Positions 12,969 to 22,116 are shown, numbered from the stretch's first letter. The stretch: DNA of 25,492 nucleotides from Candidatus Poseidoniales archaeon (GCA_028821815.1 JAPKEY010000005.1:1-25492), one strand, 5' to 3'. Notes: a model not told the origin generated them from the sequence alone. Program-made: numbers and translations.

Positions 12969-15900
12969 ATGAGGAACAATCGCAAAGTTATGCTTAGCGT
13001 ACTATTGACATTCATGATGGTCTCAGTCCCATGGGCTGCTGCTGATATCAGCGGTTGGGTGGGCCCTCCACAAATCGCTTCTAGCGGCCAAGATGTTGAA
13101 GTCGATGGTTGGAATGTACCGAGTAATGCAACTATTCTCGAAGGTTGGATGACCACTGAAGACAAGATGGTGGCCGATGGAAACGGCACCGAATGGCGTG
13201 TTGATACAACGACCAATTTCTCAGTGGGTCAATTCAATTTGGCCACAATGGATCATTTTGATGGCCGTCTTTCAATTGAACCCGACAGTGCTGTGAGTCA
13301 AATTGATGCATTCCTCGGCACCGTTTCTCTACAATTTGAGCATTCTACAATTCAAGAAACAGGCAATACATCAGTTTGGGAGCCTGGTCTACCTGCCACA
13401 GTCAACGGTACACAAGTTGGCAGCACGATGCAAATGCCATATGGCAACCAGCCTGCAAATGCCCACACTGGTTCATTGATTGCAGCGACTCGGATGAACT
13501 CCAGCATCCCTTCTGGAATCGATGCAAGTTTGCATACAGGACTCCCTATACCATCCCCTGTCAACCACTTCAACCTGACATTTTGGAATTGGCGGCATTC
13601 CGATACCAATGATGGAATGTGGGTTGAGTACAAACTAGATAATGGGCCTTGGACCTGGATTTCACCGGCAGCAGGTGGCTACAATTCTTACATCACGATG
13701 AACGCATCATCAACCCCTGATGGAACACCTAACAATAGCACGACATTCCCGGTTTGGACCAATGCAAATGCCACTGGTTGGGTTCAAGAAATCTTCAATC
13801 TTGACAACATACCAAGTATCAATAATTCAGTGAACATCGAATTCCGTTGGCGAATTGTTACTGATGCTAACAGTAGTGCTAGCCCAGGCTGGTTCATTGA
13901 TGATATGGGTGTCACGAATGTTGGCGGTGCAACCGGTTACTGGCACCATGGCTGTTATTCTGTTACAGCGTCAACTTGTGGTTATAGCAACAGTGCAATG
14001 GGTTTGCTTGAAGGTCAAGTTGATCTCACAAATGCGGGTGCTGGTTCTGAAGTCCAAGTTCGATTAGAGTGGGACCTAGAAGGTTCTGGGTGGGACAATT
14101 TTTGTGTAGAGTTGTCATCTAATGGAAATACTTGGACGGATATTTCGTCTTCCAGCACAACGACTACAACAGCATGTCGAAGTCGCACAGGAGCGATCCC
14201 AGGCAACGGTTACACCATGCCTAATGGAACGAGTTATGGTGATCAGACCAATGGTTTCGTCACCCTCGAACTTGCTATCCCCTCATCATTCCATAATGCA
14301 GGATTGACCGATTTCCGTATCCGAGTTGACACCGACTCATCTGTTCAATATGGGTCGCCTCAAGATGCCCAAGAGGGATTGACTGTTGATCGTATTTCGG
14401 TAGTTGCAGGAAATGGTACAATTCTCGATGACGACCCCCTCACTAATTCCACAACGATGGTGGCCAGTGGCCTGAATGGCGCCACACATGATTGGGCTTA
14501 CCTTTCAATTGGCGCAGGTGCGATCAGTGGTACCTATGGATTTGAAGATAGTACTGCCACAGCACCTACGGCAATGGCGCCCGGATGGTGGGCCACGGGT
14601 GATTGGGAATACGGTTCACTCCAAACGACAACAGGAGGACCCACTAGCTGGCCCTCTGGCCCCTTTGGGCTTGGAACACATCTTGCCGGTTCGGCAAATG
14701 ATGGGTCTAATGATCATCTCTACTCACCTCCCTATACAATTCCAGCAGGCGCAAGTGCAAGATTGACGTTTGAACATTGGATGTGTGCATACCAAGGTTA
14801 TGCAGGTGGTGCAGTATTTATTTCGACGGACAACAATACCTGGACACACTTTGATCCAGGTAATAATTGGTATGACCAAACCGGCTACACATGGGGCACT
14901 GGGACACTACAAAACCTCGGGAATTTCGATGGCGCAAACAATATTGGTCCAAGCGGGTTCTCTTGTGTAGGGCCACACAATTATTGGGACACAAAGGTCG
15001 CCGATTTGTCGATGTATTCCGGACAAACCGTGTGGTTTAGATTCACGTATGAGCCCTACCTCACATCGTGGTCTTACGAAGAGGGTTGGTACATCGATGA
15101 TGTGGGTCTTGAAGTCGATTATTTCTATGATGAAGGGAATTGGATTTCTGACGTCATTCAGACCAATGGTCTGGGTGGTGGATTCATCGATATCGATGGC
15201 ATGGTTGCAGACGATACTTGGGCTACAGCATCAGTTCTAGACATATCTGGGAATGTCATTGATGGTTTCTCGAATCAATCCTTCCCAGTCTCCCTGCATG
15301 GGCTTGACAAAGATACGTATCCGAGTATCCGTGTCAAGATCAATATGGGTACTGAAAACCCATTCTTGACGCCACTAATCGACGCTGTTCATATCGGTTC
15401 AATCCGTACGTTGGATGCACGCGGTTCTGGCAATGGCTGGGATGTTGCCCCGACACTGGATCTCTGGAATGGAAATCTGACCAACAATGGCTCGGCAGTT
15501 CTACAAATCAACAGTGATTTCACACACTCGAGTCGCCCAATTACTTCGATTGACTTCTCAGGTGTGGGCTCTCAGGTCACCATTCGGGCGATTGATGCAA
15601 GCGGTGCAACCGTCGGTCAAACCGGACTTTCAGGGACCATTAATTTCCCTGAACCGCAACCCGGCTTCGGCGTCCACATTGAAGTCAATCCCGGCGGGCA
15701 CATCTCATCACTTTGGGCAGAAGGTGAATTTGGACAACCTGCTGTGAACCCACAAGCCGACGTGACCAGTGATGGCACTGTCGATTGGAGCTTCCCAACA
15801 GGTACTGTTTACGGTACGCACGGATGGCAACAGATGCTCTATGAAACAACATCTTCTACTGGAACAACGGTTCACAATCAAGACACTGCTTCTACGAATT

Positions 15901-18900
15901 TCTATGTGGATTCGTCAGGTTCCACAGTATCCGTCCTAATTCCAGAAGATGCGACGGTTCGAACTGCGGTTGTTTCCGCATATGTCACATCGTTGACAGA
16001 CCCAAACCCCTCCTCAGTTGATCTTTCAATCGGCTCGTCTTCAACCATTACATTCCCAGATGGTTACACTACGACGAGTCTATCACCTTCGATGGTTGCA
16101 TACATCAACATGGTTCAACCGTCACATACTCAACTACAGACAGGAAGAGATTGGCGCGTAGTCGAATTTGATTTGTCAACAGGTGGATTGGCTTATGTTG
16201 ACATCAATGCAATCACCCTCGGCTATTCAATATCTGAAAACATTACTGGATTGGCGCAACAGATGGTGGATTTCCAACGCATTACTGTCGCGCAAGGTGC
16301 AGGTGTAAGTGTCGATATTCCTGTGACCTACAATGCTGATGCAGGAGCCGTGATTATTGATGGGGGGATTCATCATGAATTGATGATTACCAATTATCCA
16401 TTCACCGTTCCAAACACTCTGTATCCCGATGGTAATATAGTTGAAATTACCACTCGTCACCATCATTTGTACGATAACAATGAGATATCCAAGATATCCT
16501 TCACAGGAATGGCTAGCGATGGGACGAACATTGTGTTTGAAGTAGCAAATCCCTCGACAACAGCTACATTTACTCAGATTTCAGGCAATGCGCAATTGCC
16601 CATGGAATCAGATTGCAGTGTCACTGAAAATGCTGGTACTCTCGAAATCGATTGGCGATTCCAAGTCTCGTGGACATGGGATGATGTCGCACAAATTGAT
16701 TGGTCAGCCCTGAGTTACAACATCACTGGAGATGCCATCGCACCCGCACACGCACAATCCGGTGGTTCGGGTAGCCAGGCGGTGGAAAATGACCTCGAAG
16801 TCAGTAGTTTTGAGGTCTATGATGGCCAAGGCCGTCACCTATCCAATCAATTCTCACCCGATTATCCGTTCCACTCCCGCAGTGGGCAGAATATGTCCAT
16901 CAGTGGAAGCGTTCGTTTCCAGAATACGGTCGACCTTCGACCATTGCAAAGTGATTTCGCGATGATTGTCAATGTATCCAGCGTTGAATCGCCACTGGTT
17001 TCAGATGGTGATGGGACCTTCTCCGGAAATGCACATCTGTCTGCCGCAGCCTCTCACACGCTATCGCCTATCATTGGCCGTGTAGGTCCGGTTACTGGGT
17101 CGACAGGCGCGAATGATTCCACCACAAGTCCACCTGTTGTCACTGTCATGATGGACGACGAGGCACCAGTTGCGGGCCCATTCCTTGTCTCAACTTCAGT
17201 TGGTCAACTAGATGCAAATGGATTCGTTTGGGATCCGATCAATCCTTTGTCAGTTCACATCACTGTTTCTGACGCACAGGATCGTAATGATGAGGTCATA
17301 CTTCACTACTGGCGCGAAGGCATTGATGACACCAATGCCGATGGTTTTGCACAGGCTTCAGAATATCTCACGATGACTGAGAATCTGTATCCTCTGCGCA
17401 GCGGTTCCCAACAGATCACTTTCTCCAATATCCAAGTTGCAACGAATGGATTCAATTCCAAGGTTAGTTTGTGGATTGAAGGTGTTGATTGGGCTGGAAA
17501 TAGTTACCAAGAAGGAGGCACTGGCGGTGGGCCTGGTTTGTCGTCAGATTGGGCGACTTTGCAAACTGCACAAAACACGGAAACAACCTTGTTGAACACA
17601 GGTTTCTCACTAGATACATGGGCCGAGTATCTTCTTGCGGGTCAAACTCATACTTTCTCGATGATGATTCAAGATGCAAATGGCGTCCAAACATTGGATG
17701 ATATTGCTGTCTATCTCGCTGGGCAGTCCTACGCACCTCTCGGACAATTCCACTACGACCCTCGTCAGGATGTCCTCTCCACTGTAGCCAACAGCCACGT
17801 TCAACCATTATCTGCTACAATCACACCGATGACTGCAGACACCTCTCGATTAGATATCACATTCAGCATGGACTGGAATACACCAACGTCACAGAACTGG
17901 TATGTCCCTGGTGTGACTGTCACTGATGATACCGCAACCGTGGCAAATTTGAACAATCTCAATGCCTTGCGGTGGCGCCTCGACAACATTCTGGTTGCAG
18001 TGGCCACAGATTTGGTTGACCTAACACCGCCGATTTCCGAAGGTAATGCGGCCGTACTCAATGTGCAAGAGGGGGACGAAATCATTGTCGAAGGAACGGT
18101 CAGATACAGTGCAACTTCTGTCCCTATTCTAGTTCCCAATGAAAACCTGTCCGTGCGTGCCCAAGTTCTTGTTGGAAGTGTCGTTGTAGAGAAGGTGGTA
18201 GAGGTACAATCTGGTGGATTATTCAGTGCCCCCCTCGTACTACCAGCAAGAACACCACCTGCACAACAATTACCGATTGAATTGACCGTACTAAACGTTC
18301 CTGGTGCCGGAACATCACTGGCAAATACAGATTCAAACATCATCATTGATAGTAACGCACCGGAAATTATCTTCGACCAGTTTCGATTCCCAACCTCCTC
18401 CCTTTTGCGATTGGAGAGTGATCAATTGAGCACTGTACAAATCGACATAATCATCGAGGATTCCGGTGGCATGCCTGATTCTAATATCACGGTTCACTGG
18501 GATTTCTATCGCAATGGTTTACCGCGATTGGGTGTCGGTGGAGTTGATGGATTACAATTTATGAGTGTTGAAGGTGAACAAACTCACTTCGGAAACCAAC
18601 TCGATATGCGACCAACAGATGGTGGGAGGTTGTTAGAGGGTGACCAAATCAGCGTCTGGTTTCAAGGGACAGATCTGGCAGGTAATGCACTTGAAGGTGA
18701 AGGCACTGAAAATGCCCCGCGATATCCATTACTCGAGATCATCGAATTTGAATGGAAACATTCCGCTTGGGTGATATCTCCATCTACGCCCAAATATGGA
18801 GATACGGTGGAGATTCAAGCTATTTTCACAAATGAAGGATTACGTGGTGGAAGCATCAATGTCACACTTGCTGAACAAAGAGACGGTTATTTGATGGATG

Positions 18901-20030
18901 TTGATACAAAAACACTCAATCTAACATCTTTGGATACTGATGCTAGCGTCATGTTTGAGTGGGAGGCTTGGAAGGCAGGGGGGCCTGAACTTTACATCTA
19001 CATTGATGGTGATTCACAAAACCTAATTCCTGTCGGTGAGTTCTCGGTCATAGTTGAAGAAGAATCAGCTGGTTCAACATCATCTACCATCTTCCTCATT
19101 GGAATTGTTGGTGTTTTGGTAGTGATTGTTGCCGGCTTACTCGGTATTATCGTATTACGCAAACCCAGCGAATCGATAGATGAATATCTCGATGAAGCAT
19201 GGGGCGATGAAGAAGGGCCATCATTTGGCGCCACAACAGGAATCCGCCTTGATTACGAAGAAGATACACTGTGGAATACGGTTTCAAGACACGGCATCTA
19301 TGACAAAGAAGCCTTCCTTGCACATGCACGAAAATACGACAGGGATCAGGATGGATTCCTCGACGCTGAGGAATTAGACCGGGCTGCTGTGGATTTCACA
19401 ACCCTGATGAAGCAGTCAACCATGACTCCGGAGAGTGAATACCCACTCGATTTCAATGATGATACAGTATCTCACGTCATTGAGTCGCATGATATTCATG
19501 ACAAGGTTGCCTTTCTTCACTTCGCCAATTCATACGACGAAGATCAAAATGGGTACCTAAAGCACAGTGAATTGAGTCGTGCTGCTGCTGATTTCGTCGA
19601 ATCTGGCCGCAATGTAGCTGCCCCGATCCAAACAACACCTGATCTTCGGTTGCTGTCCGTCGCTGAAGTTTGTTCAGCCCTCCCCGATTGGTCGGAATCA
19701 AAGGTGAACACGTGGATGGACAAAGGTTGGTCTGCACAGCAGATTATTGATCAAAATGCCGAACCGACCCCTCCTCCAGCACCATCTGGATTTGGCGAAG
19801 AATACACCACGCCGGAGCCCGAACCCCCCCTCGATACTAAACCTGAAAGAGTGCAGGTTGATGAGGAAACAGTGGAAATTGACGACCCTCCGGTGGAGGA
19901 AGATGACGCGGGGCCCAGCAAAGCATCTCTCAAGCGCTTGAAGAAAGCAGAGTTGGTTGAGCTTGCAACACTTCAAGGTTTGAACAGTAGTGGGACAAAA
20001 GCAGATATCATTGCTCGTCTATTGAGTTGA
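12969..20030 (+). CDS. Giant single-pass surface protein with cytoplasmic tandem EF-hands and a SAP-like tail
   Basis: This is a 2353-residue protein. Residues 1-25 are a signal peptide (MRNNRKVML, a hydrophobic core, then AAA-D). The ectodomain of about 2000 residues is rich in Thr, Ser, Asn, Gly and Trp and in N-x-S/T sites. Two early modules end in GWFIDDMGV (307) and GWYIDDVGL (706), the motif of MAM/immune-inhibitor-A-like beta-sandwich domains. Later parts look like Ig-type or CARDB-like beta domains. Residues about 2041-2063 are one transmembrane helix. The tail holds two near-duplicate EF-hands with canonical loops starting at D2124 (DRDQDGFLDAEE) and D2190 (DEDQNGYLKHSE), a WSESKVNTWMDKGWSAQQI module, a Pro/Glu linker and a SAP-like motif (about 2318-2353, LKRLKKAELVELATLQGLN then GTKADIIARLL). 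The likely role is adhesion or sensing at the surface; what the tail does is unknown. Confidence 0.9.
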   Translation: MRNNRKVMLSVLLTFMMVSVPWAAADISGWVGPPQIASSGQDVEVDGWNVPSNATILEGWMTTEDKMVADGNGTEWRVDTTTNFSVGQFNLATMDHFDGRLSIEPDSAVSQIDAFLGTVSLQFEHSTIQETGNTSVWEPGLPATVNGTQVGSTMQMPYGNQPANAHTGSLIAATRMNSSIPSGIDASLHTGLPIPSPVNHFNLTFWNWRHSDTNDGMWVEYKLDNGPWTWISPAAGGYNSYITMNASSTPDGTPNNSTTFPVWTNANATGWVQEIFNLDNIPSINNSVNIEFRWRIVTDANSSASPGWFIDDMGVTNVGGATGYWHHGCYSVTASTCGYSNSAMGLLEGQVDLTNAGAGSEVQVRLEWDLEGSGWDNFCVELSSNGNTWTDISSSSTTTTTACRSRTGAIPGNGYTMPNGTSYGDQTNGFVTLELAIPSSFHNAGLTDFRIRVDTDSSVQYGSPQDAQEGLTVDRISVVAGNGTILDDDPLTNSTTMVASGLNGATHDWAYLSIGAGAISGTYGFEDSTATAPTAMAPGWWATGDWEYGSLQTTTGGPTSWPSGPFGLGTHLAGSANDGSNDHLYSPPYTIPAGASARLTFEHWMCAYQGYAGGAVFISTDNNTWTHFDPGNNWYDQTGYTWGTGTLQNLGNFDGANNIGPSGFSCVGPHNYWDTKVADLSMYSGQTVWFRFTYEPYLTSWSYEEGWYIDDVGLEVDYFYDEGNWISDVIQTNGLGGGFIDIDGMVADDTWATASVLDISGNVIDGFSNQSFPVSLHGLDKDTYPSIRVKINMGTENPFLTPLIDAVHIGSIRTLDARGSGNGWDVAPTLDLWNGNLTNNGSAVLQINSDFTHSSRPITSIDFSGVGSQVTIRAIDASGATVGQTGLSGTINFPEPQPGFGVHIEVNPGGHISSLWAEGEFGQPAVNPQADVTSDGTVDWSFPTGTVYGTHGWQQMLYETTSSTGTTVHNQDTASTNFYVDSSGSTVSVLIPEDATVRTAVVSAYVTSLTDPNPSSVDLSIGSSSTITFPDGYTTTSLSPSMVAYINMVQPSHTQLQTGRDWRVVEFDLSTGGLAYVDINAITLGYSISENITGLAQQMVDFQRITVAQGAGVSVDIPVTYNADAGAVIIDGGIHHELMITNYPFTVPNTLYPDGNIVEITTRHHHLYDNNEISKISFTGMASDGTNIVFEVANPSTTATFTQISGNAQLPMESDCSVTENAGTLEIDWRFQVSWTWDDVAQIDWSALSYNITGDAIAPAHAQSGGSGSQAVENDLEVSSFEVYDGQGRHLSNQFSPDYPFHSRSGQNMSISGSVRFQNTVDLRPLQSDFAMIVNVSSVESPLVSDGDGTFSGNAHLSAAASHTLSPIIGRVGPVTGSTGANDSTTSPPVVTVMMDDEAPVAGPFLVSTSVGQLDANGFVWDPINPLSVHITVSDAQDRNDEVILHYWREGIDDTNADGFAQASEYLTMTENLYPLRSGSQQITFSNIQVATNGFNSKVSLWIEGVDWAGNSYQEGGTGGGPGLSSDWATLQTAQNTETTLLNTGFSLDTWAEYLLAGQTHTFSMMIQDANGVQTLDDIAVYLAGQSYAPLGQFHYDPRQDVLSTVANSHVQPLSATITPMTADTSRLDITFSMDWNTPTSQNWYVPGVTVTDDTATVANLNNLNALRWRLDNILVAVATDLVDLTPPISEGNAAVLNVQEGDEIIVEGTVRYSATSVPILVPNENLSVRAQVLVGSVVVEKVVEVQSGGLFSAPLVLPARTPPAQQLPIELTVLNVPGAGTSLANTDSNIIIDSNAPEIIFDQFRFPTSSLLRLESDQLSTVQIDIIIEDSGGMPDSNITVHWDFYRNGLPRLGVGGVDGLQFMSVEGEQTHFGNQLDMRPTDGGRLLEGDQISVWFQGTDLAGNALEGEGTENAPRYPLLEIIEFEWKHSAWVISPSTPKYGDTVEIQAIFTNEGLRGGSINVTLAEQRDGYLMDVDTKTLNLTSLDTDASVMFEWEAWKAGGPELYIYIDGDSQNLIPVGEFSVIVEEESAGSTSSTIFLIGIVGVLVVIVAGLLGIIVLRKPSESIDEYLDEAWGDEEGPSFGATTGIRLDYEEDTLWNTVSRHGIYDKEAFLAHARKYDRDQDGFLDAEELDRAAVDFTTLMKQSTMTPESEYPLDFNDDTVSHVIESHDIHDKVAFLHFANSYDEDQNGYLKHSELSRAAADFVESGRNVAAPIQTTPDLRLLSVAEVCSALPDWSESKVNTWMDKGWSAQQIIDQNAEPTPPPAPSGFGEEYTTPEPEPPLDTKPERVQVDEETVEIDDPPVEEDDAGPSKASLKRLKKAELVELATLQGLNSSGTKADIIARLLS

Positions 20031-20056
20031 AACCACTTCTGGCAATCCGCGAAAAT

Positions 20057-20079
20057 GTTTCGAAACGGTTTCCGAAACC
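20057..20079. repeat. Adjacent GTTTC palindromes upstream of the micro-protein genes
   Basis: GTTTCGAAAC (20057-20066) is a perfect 10-bp palindrome. It is directly followed by GGTTTC-C-GAAACC (20067-20079), perfect arms around one base. A further ATCGTTTCC half-site (20087-20095) leads into the TATA-like element. Tandem related palindromes just upstream of a promoter suggest a multi-site operator. A terminator of the giant gene is the alternative, though no T tract follows. Confidence 0.5.
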
Positions 20080-20093
20080 GAACAAAATCGTTT

Positions 20094-20110
20094 CCTTTAT
20101 AGACCGGTCT
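20094..20110 (+). promoter_or_regulatory. TATA-like element followed by palindrome AGACCGGTCT
   Basis: CCTTTATA (20094-20101) resembles an archaeal TATA box. The perfect palindrome AGACCGGTCT (20101-20110) begins at its last base, in the space where the polymerase is recruited. The distance to ATG 20163 allows a leader of roughly 35 nt. A protein bound to the palindrome would be placed to repress. Confidence 0.45.
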
Positions 20111-20126
20111 GAATAGATGGGCCGTT

Positions 20127-20144
20127 TGAGGGAGAAATCCCTCA
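20127..20144 (+). promoter_or_regulatory. Leader hairpin with a GAAA tetraloop
   Basis: TGAGGGA-GAAA-TCCCTCA gives a 7-bp perfect stem closed by a GNRA tetraloop, ending 18 nt before ATG 20163. GNRA-capped stems are unusually stable in RNA, so this is probably a real element of the micro-protein mRNA leader. Confidence 0.45.
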
Positions 20145-20162
20145 TGATGGGATGGGAACCAT

Positions 20163-20348
20163 ATGAGCACTAGCGAAAACCGGAGATTGACGATAGCAAG
20201 AGAAATGGCCAGTTTGCAAGGGGAGGTGGAGGACCTCCGCAAACTCGTCAATACGTTGTTGACCATCATTATGGAAGAAGCGGACGGAGTGCAGTCTGGA
20301 GCAGCACCAGTCCACGCGGGAACTCCTCGCGCGGGCATTTCCATGTGA
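20163..20348 (+). CDS. 61-residue predicted coiled-coil micro-protein
   Basis: I do not recognise this small protein. Residues about 4-40 form one amphipathic helix with heptad-like spacing (REMASLQGEVEDLRKLVNTL), suggesting a homodimeric or partner-binding coiled coil. The last 20 residues are Ala/Gly/Pro-rich and probably unstructured. A dedicated upstream region (TATA-like element, palindromes, tetraloop hairpin) and a following small gene on the same strand support it being real. The ribosome binding site is weak (GGGA about 10 nt upstream). It starts 132 nt after the giant gene. Confidence 0.6.
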   Translation: MSTSENRRLTIAREMASLQGEVEDLRKLVNTLLTIIMEEADGVQSGAAPVHAGTPRAGISM

Positions 20349-20367
20349 CACATGGGAAGATAACTAC

Positions 20368-20547
20368 ATGAAAATAGAAGAAGCTTGGATTCAAGCATCA
20401 GAAACCACTGGTGTCGATCAAATCGGCGCAGAGCTTGGTGCTGCTTTCACCCTTATCCTCCTGTCACTTGAATTGGCGTGGTGGATTGGTCTCGGTTTGT
20501 TCCTCAAAAACCGGAGACAACGTCATACAAATTCTGATGATGCCTGA
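20368..20547 (+). CDS. 59-residue single-pass membrane micro-protein
   Basis: Read directly from ATG 20368 to TGA 20545-20547. An acidic N-terminus (MKIEEAWIQASETT) precedes one hydrophobic segment of about 24 residues (GAAFTLILLSLELAWWIGLGLF). A basic stretch (KNRRQRH) and a short acidic end follow. By the positive-inside rule the C-terminus is cytoplasmic. It begins 19 nt after the coiled-coil gene, likely in the same transcript, with a GGGAAGA site upstream, and ends 3 nt before the convergent rtcB stop. I do not recognise the family. It could be a small partner of the giant surface protein or a regulator of another membrane complex; there is no direct evidence for either. Confidence 0.6.
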   Translation: MKIEEAWIQASETTGVDQIGAELGAAFTLILLSLELAWWIGLGLFLKNRRQRHTNSDDA

Positions 20548-20550
20548 AAA

Positions 20551-22014
20551 TCATCCCTTGATGACACAAAAAGGCCGCAGTTTTGCCACCGGTCGTGCAA
20601 GTCCGGCTTCAGTCGTTAGTCGTATGACCTGATCAACATCTTTGTAAGCATCCGGGGCTTCTTCAGAGAGTACATTCGGTGTATTCGCATACACAGAGAT
20701 GCCCTTTGCTGCCAATTCTTCTTGAAGTGCTAAACCATCGATTGAATTCCGTGCTTGAGTTCTTGACAGTTGCCGCCCTGCCCCGTGACAAGAAGACGAG
20801 AAAGCAGCATTTGAACCCGACACAGGACCTGCGAGGACGTATGATGCTGTGCCCATATCCCCTGGAACAAGAACCGGTTGACCCACACCACTGAATTTAG
20901 GAGCCAATTCATTGTGATCTCCCCCCAGTGCCCTGGTCGCACCTTTTCTGTGAACGCAGCAATTACATGAAGAACCGTGGACAACGTGTTGTTCGATCTT
21001 GGCAATATTATGGCACACATCGTAAATCACCTCTAACTCACCGTCTGTACCTAGATGGGCGCGAAGTGTTTCACGCAATCTTTGTGTTAGCGCACTGCGA
21101 TTGGCAAAGGCGTAATTTCCTGCTGCTTGCATGGCTTCAAAGTAGGCTTGCCCTTCCTTCGAATGGAATGGTGCAGCAGCTAATTGTCTGTCAGGCAATG
21201 TGATATCCCACTTTTCAGCATGCCATCCTTCAGCAGTTTTCTTGTAACGCGATTCCACACTCGCAACGTGGTCAGAACAAACTTGGTGCCCCAATCCCCG
21301 TGAACCGGTGTGGATCATTGCGGTCACTTGCCCTTGACGTAGCCCAAATGCATTCGCTGCTTCGACATCGATGATGCTTTCGACAACTTGTAATTCCAAG
21401 AAATGATTACCCGAACCCAATGTTCCCAATGAAAGTGAACCTCTTTTTATTGCACGCTCCGATAGCCCTCTTTCACTTCCTTCTAGGAATCCATTTGATT
21501 CCATGGCGGCTAAGTCCGCATGGTGTCCAAGGCCGAGTTCAACGGCAGCCTTGGCACCTTCGGAAAGGATGGATTCCATTCCCGAATCAGACAAATCAAC
21601 GCCACCCTTGCCAGATGGGCCGGCTGGAATTCTTCCTTTGAGCCTCCGTCCAAGTTTTTTCATATCGTGCAGATCATTTTGTTCCAAATTCAAAGCGCAC
21701 AACCGAACACCGCAATTGATGTCAAATCCAACTCCACCTGGGGATATCACGCCACCATTATCAATGTCTGTAGCTACCACGCCACCGATGGGGAATCCAT
21801 ATCCAAAATGAAAATCAGCCATGGCCCATGCATTTCCAACAACACCAGGGAGTGTGGCTGTATTGGCCAACTGTCCGGGTGATTGATCTGTTTGGTTTGA
21901 CAAATGCTGAGAATCAGCAACTAGCATAGCATCGACCCTCATCGCACCATGCTTTTTGATACGGTGCAAACCGGCCCCCGCCGATTCAATATGCTCCCGC
22001 CACGCGTCACTCAT
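20551..22014 (-). CDS. rtcB: RNA-splicing ligase RtcB
   Basis: It joins 2',3'-cyclic phosphate (or 3'-phosphate) RNA ends to 5'-OH ends using GTP and Mn, sealing tRNA exons after intron removal. Family signatures run through the protein: PGVVGNAWAMADFHFGYGFP, GGVGFDINCGVR (metal Cys), LGSGNHFLELQ and MIHTGSRGLGHQ (metal His), YDVCHNIAKIEQHV, VHRKGATRAL, LVPGDMGTASYVLAG and CHGAGR with the guanylylated His (H410). At 487 aa from ATG 22014 it has the normal length. The ATG at 22083 would add 23 basic residues encoded by a palindrome-rich stretch and leave only 33 nt to alaS, so I reject it. No archease gene is adjacent. It is divergent from alaS. Confidence 0.95.
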   Translation of the reverse strand: MSDAWREHIESAGAGLHRIKKHGAMRVDAMLVADSQHLSNQTDQSPGQLANTATLPGVVGNAWAMADFHFGYGFPIGGVVATDIDNGGVISPGGVGFDINCGVRLCALNLEQNDLHDMKKLGRRLKGRIPAGPSGKGGVDLSDSGMESILSEGAKAAVELGLGHHADLAAMESNGFLEGSERGLSERAIKRGSLSLGTLGSGNHFLELQVVESIIDVEAANAFGLRQGQVTAMIHTGSRGLGHQVCSDHVASVESRYKKTAEGWHAEKWDITLPDRQLAAAPFHSKEGQAYFEAMQAAGNYAFANRSALTQRLRETLRAHLGTDGELEVIYDVCHNIAKIEQHVVHGSSCNCCVHRKGATRALGGDHNELAPKFSGVGQPVLVPGDMGTASYVLAGPVSGSNAAFSSSCHGAGRQLSRTQARNSIDGLALQEELAAKGISVYANTPNVLSEEAPDAYKDVDQVIRLTTEAGLARPVAKLRPFCVIKG

Positions 22015-22022
22015 ACCCTGCG

Positions 22023-22073
22023 CTGTCGACAGTGTTTGAAGTCGCTTTCGGCGACGGCACCCTATGGGTGCCG
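22023..22073. promoter_or_regulatory. Inverted-repeat cluster between rtcB and alaS
   Basis: Three inverted repeats lie in the 102-nt divergent gap: CTGTCGACAG (22023-22032), GTCGC-TTTCG-GCGAC (22041-22055) and the 19-bp CGGCACCC-TAT-GGGTGCCG (22055-22073). The last contains, on the minus strand, the same ACCCATAGGGT core as the palindrome at 12893-12903. They may be operators controlling both genes, or hairpins in the rtcB leader. No clear TATA box is seen for alaS. Confidence 0.55.
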
Positions 22074-22116
22074 GCCGACTCATTCATGAACGGCCTTCAA
22101 TTCCGGTCTACTGAGG

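Noticed and set aside
14581..15120. Repetitive-looking Gly/Thr/Asn-rich coding stretches as possible tandem DNA repeats
   Set aside because: Similarity between modules is at the protein level (the GW-IDD motifs) and spread out; I see no near-identical DNA repeat units.
17464..18346. Antisense open frames inside the giant gene (for example 17801-18346 minus, 17464-17808 minus)
   Set aside because: They are shadows caused by the codon bias of the sense frame; no ribosome binding site or recognisable domain is present.
22015..22083. Start of rtcB at 22083
   Set aside because: The extra residues are encoded by an inverted-repeat cluster, do not fit the RtcB N-terminus, and leave almost no promoter space before alaS.
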